A DNA stretch of 16,803 nucleotides from Phialocephala subalpina (Eukaryota > Ascomycota > Leotiomycetes > Helotiales > Mollisiaceae). Shown piece by piece: positions 14,888 to 16,803 of the stretch (positions within the stretch are counted from its first letter, which is position 1; every line of letters starts with the position of its first letter). Position numbers and translations under genes: made by a program. Below the pieces are notes generated by a model. That model ran no database searches and was not told the DNA's origin. It saw nothing but the letters and a program-made list of their open reading frames with translations. The stretch lies in contig FJOG01000030.1 of NCBI GenBank assembly GCA_900073065.1, positions 420,176 to 436,978 on the forward strand. Reading direction: 5' to 3'.

Positions 14888-15668
14888 TATTAGTCGCTTT
14901 CACGCAGAGGGAGACATTGACTTATACATTGCTGAAACAAATAAGAGCTTCTGAGTCACTAATTATGCCATTTATGGCCACCTCTGGTTATCGGGTCAGG
15001 CGTTTAGGGCTTATGAGTTCTTTTGGTGTTTGATAGCCCCAGAGCCAAGGAGTTTCACAATAATTATAGTAGTTTTAAATTCTCTCGCCCGTTGGAAGAT
15101 GTACTGTACCTTATTGGACTGCAATAAGTGCTCTCTATAAGCGAGATTATATCATCCTCATCATCCTCATCAGTTGGCTCTCTACTAAATAGAATCCAAT
15201 GAATATATCACATGGTACAGTCACTTGCAAAATCGGCTTCGCCCTCTTTCGCTTAAAAAGATTCTGAGCACAGACCACATTGGCCACTTTTGGCGCTAAC
15301 ACCGTACATGTTTTTCATCCCATGTATACTGTAGTACTGTATTGTACCTTATGTGCGATAGACGCCCGAAGTCGAGCTTATTATTAGCTCCAAAATCAAT
15401 GGCACGCGATCACACCATATTGAAATGCTCGGTCTAGATCGAGTGATTATTGCACTACTTAACATTGTGGATCGTCTACAAATTGCGGCGACGACTAACC
15501 CGACACATTCTTGCCGCCAACGCGAGTATCTAGGGTCTTACAGAGCGTTTACCATGAAATCTGCCCATTCTGCATACGCAGGAACGATTTTGATCGAGAT
15601 TAACGTTAGAGAGGGTCGAGCTTTTTTTTGATGGGGTCGCACGGGCCTTGAACGGTTAAGTTACTGTA
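14888..15668. other. Intergenic with terminal repeat copy B
   Basis: The first part should hold the promoter of the secreted-protein gene. Short ATCCTC-type repeats lie at about 15150-15172. Repeat copy B occupies 15215-15306. A plus-strand frame at 15425-15631 (68 codons) shows no family resemblance and is not called as a gene. Confidence 0.4.
15215..15306 (+). repeat. Dispersed terminal repeat, copy B
   Basis: It starts at TACAGTCACTTGCAAAATCG and stays similar to copy A (1736-1826) for about 90 bp, through GAGCACAGACCAC and TTTTGGCGCT. It also shares CCACTTTTG and neighbouring words with the left arm of the nested element near 13304. No inverted partner is found to its right within the window. 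Confidence 0.7.
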
Positions 15669-15889
15669 TGGAAGGGGGTTGCCATAATTGATGCAACCGA
15701 TAAAATTCTTTGTTCTTTTGCAGCTATACCAGTTCTAGCTTAAAATCTACGAAAATGATACTCAAATGTAGCTATGTTTTAGCTCTTTGATTATCTGAAA
15801 CTTTTTCGTTCAAAATATATCATTTTGTTGTGGTTTACAAGGTCTCGAGGACCCCTGTCGGTTGCATCAATTATGGCAACCCCCTTCCG
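15669..15889. mobile_element. 221-bp MITE with 32-bp TIRs
   Basis: Inverted repeats 15669-15700 and 15858-15889 match over 32 bp apart from the outermost base (T against C). They are flanked by TA at 15667-15668 and 15890-15891. The repeat contains GGAAGGGGGTTGCC and, within it, the self-complementary GGTTGC...GCAACC, so each terminus can fold on its own. The 157-bp interior is AT-rich and has no open frame of note. It is a non-autonomous TA-targeting element. Confidence 0.85.
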
Positions 15890-16415
15890 TACCTTTTCTG
15901 ACGAATGAGAGCGCTTTCAGAGGGTCACGTGCAGAGAAGTCGAGGAACCTCCTTTAGGGACTTCCTAGACGAGTGCCCAGCGTCGCGCTGCGCGCTCCGC
16001 ATTTGATTGTCCAGTTGCTGATTAAATTTGATATTCAAAATATTCAAAAAAGTTATGTTTAAGTTCAAGTTTTGGCCCTTGTAGAATAAGATGCTTTTTA
16101 GCCCAATCAAAAAATAACGGAAATACCCGTATTTGTCACAGATCACTTGTGCTTGGACTGCTAGATAACTTTAAATTGACTACTCCTTGAATTTCACATT
16201 AGAGCACGCTGAGATAAGTATATAGAGAGCATTAGAATCACATAGCCCGAAAAGTAAAAGTGAAGCTTTTAGAGTCTTCCAGATGGAGTGATCTAATATG
16301 CTTAGAAATCACCTAACTTAGTAGCAGCATTTTAGCATCCCAAGTACAATATATAAACATCAGCTCCTCCAAGCCCCTCTTTATCAAAGTTATAAAAATA
16401 TATATATAATATAAT
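15890..16415. other. AT-rich flank of the ankyrin gene
   Basis: No gene is supported. A GC-rich island with CGTCGCGCTGCGCGCTC at about 15982-15998 stands out in otherwise AT-rich sequence. Beyond about 16200 the sequence is rich in TA steps (TATATATATAATATAATTTA near 16400) and is probably the 3' flank of the ankyrin gene, possibly altered by repeat-induced point mutation. Confidence 0.4.
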
Positions 16416-16803
16416 TTAAATACTACTTTGTAAAAATAGCTTTTGAAGCCTATAAAAGTCTTCTGGCTCAGGTGCCCCGCGTATTACCAAGAGCTGTTCT
16501 ACACTATCATGACTATTAAGTGCTGCTAGTTGTAAGGCGGTCTAGCCACTTCTATTCTCTATACTGATATCTGCGCCATTATCAAGCAGCAGCTTGACAA
16601 CGGCCTCATGCCTTTGTCTAGCAGCCTACGACAGCGGCGTCCGACCAGACTTGTCCTTGGTCTCGAGCTCAGCGCCCTGGTCCAGCAGCTGCTTTACTAC
16701 GGCCTCGTGCCCGTTCTCGGCAGCCAGCGACAGCGGCGTACAACCATACTTAGACTTGTCCTTGGTCTCGAGCTCGGCGCCCTGGTCCAGCAGCAGCTTC
16801 ACT
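16416..16803 (-). pseudogene. Ankyrin-repeat gene, 3' part, two in-frame stops
   Basis: Read from 16803 to TAA at 16416-16418, the minus strand encodes three to four ankyrin units: [35 protein letters not shown], then RTPLS-stop-AARQRHEAVVKLLL, NGADISIENRSG-stop-TALQLAAL and a tail EPEDFYRLQKLF. The TAG codons at 16626-16628 and 16542-16544 stand where ankyrin units of this kind often carry Trp, and each is one C-to-T change (on the plus strand, CCA to CTA) away from TGG. That is the CpA-to-TpA signature of RIP. The gene continues beyond the right edge, so its N-terminal domain is unknown; fungal ankyrin arrays like this often end NLR-type proteins. Either the protein ends early at 16626 or the gene is dead. 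Confidence 0.75.

Noticed and set aside
15425..15631. A 68-codon plus-strand gene
   Set aside because: No family resemblance, no signal peptide and no splice signals; it runs into a poly-T stretch.
15925..16146. Minus-strand frame possibly from a transposase
   Set aside because: The composition is AT-driven (Asn, Ile, Leu, Phe-rich) and no transposase motif is visible.
1..16803. tRNA or rRNA genes
   Set aside because: No cloverleaf with TTCGA-type T-loop and matching acceptor stem, and no conserved rRNA segment, was seen by eye on either strand.

Overview
The window looks like accessory DNA from a filamentous ascomycete (Pezizomycotina). The genes are interrupted by very short GT-AG introns (38-58 nt) with CTAAC/CTGAC-like branch sites, and the recognisable families (DUF3723, a ferric reductase of the FRE type, a fungal 4-TM membrane protein, fungal ankyrin repeats) are fungal. 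Species cannot be named. Intact genes sit among decayed copies, minisatellites and several TIR elements, as expected of a dispensable or subtelomere-like region or the inside of a large mobile element.

Layout. 1-1640: a 4-TM membrane protein gene whose second exon has been tandemly duplicated; the duplicate is split by a 202-bp solo LTR with a 5-bp target duplication. 1738-3083: an intact 260-codon gene of unknown function between two inverted copies of a dispersed terminal motif (core AATCGGCTT). 3106-3714: N-lobe fragment of a kinase-like gene. 4131-5853: a five-exon ferric reductase/NOX-like gene. 6433-6756: an 18-bp satellite with 126-bp higher-order period. 6776-9391 (minus): a four-exon DUF3723 gene of 816 aa. 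9728-10931 (plus): a four-exon pseudokinase, divergent from DUF3723 across 336 bp and distantly related to the 3106-3714 fragment. 11653-12945: two weak or degenerate coding stretches. 13125-14324: a MITE with 45-bp perfect TIRs, split by a second TIR element that carries a small membrane-protein gene and a 7-bp satellite. 14360-14863 (minus): a secreted PAN/apple-like protein. 15669-15889: a 221-bp MITE. 16416-16803 (minus): the 3' part of an ankyrin-repeat gene with two in-frame stops.

Reading it together: DUF3723, FRE-type ferric reductases and NLR/ankyrin proteins are known recurrent cargo of Starships, the giant fungal transposons mobilised by DUF3435 tyrosine recombinases. No DUF3435 captain lies in the window, so membership of a Starship is an inference. 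The DUF3723 and pseudokinase genes, sharing one divergent promoter region, are the best candidate for a functional pair. All splice models were built by eye from reading frame, splice sites and remembered family resemblance; none has been tested by alignment or transcripts.
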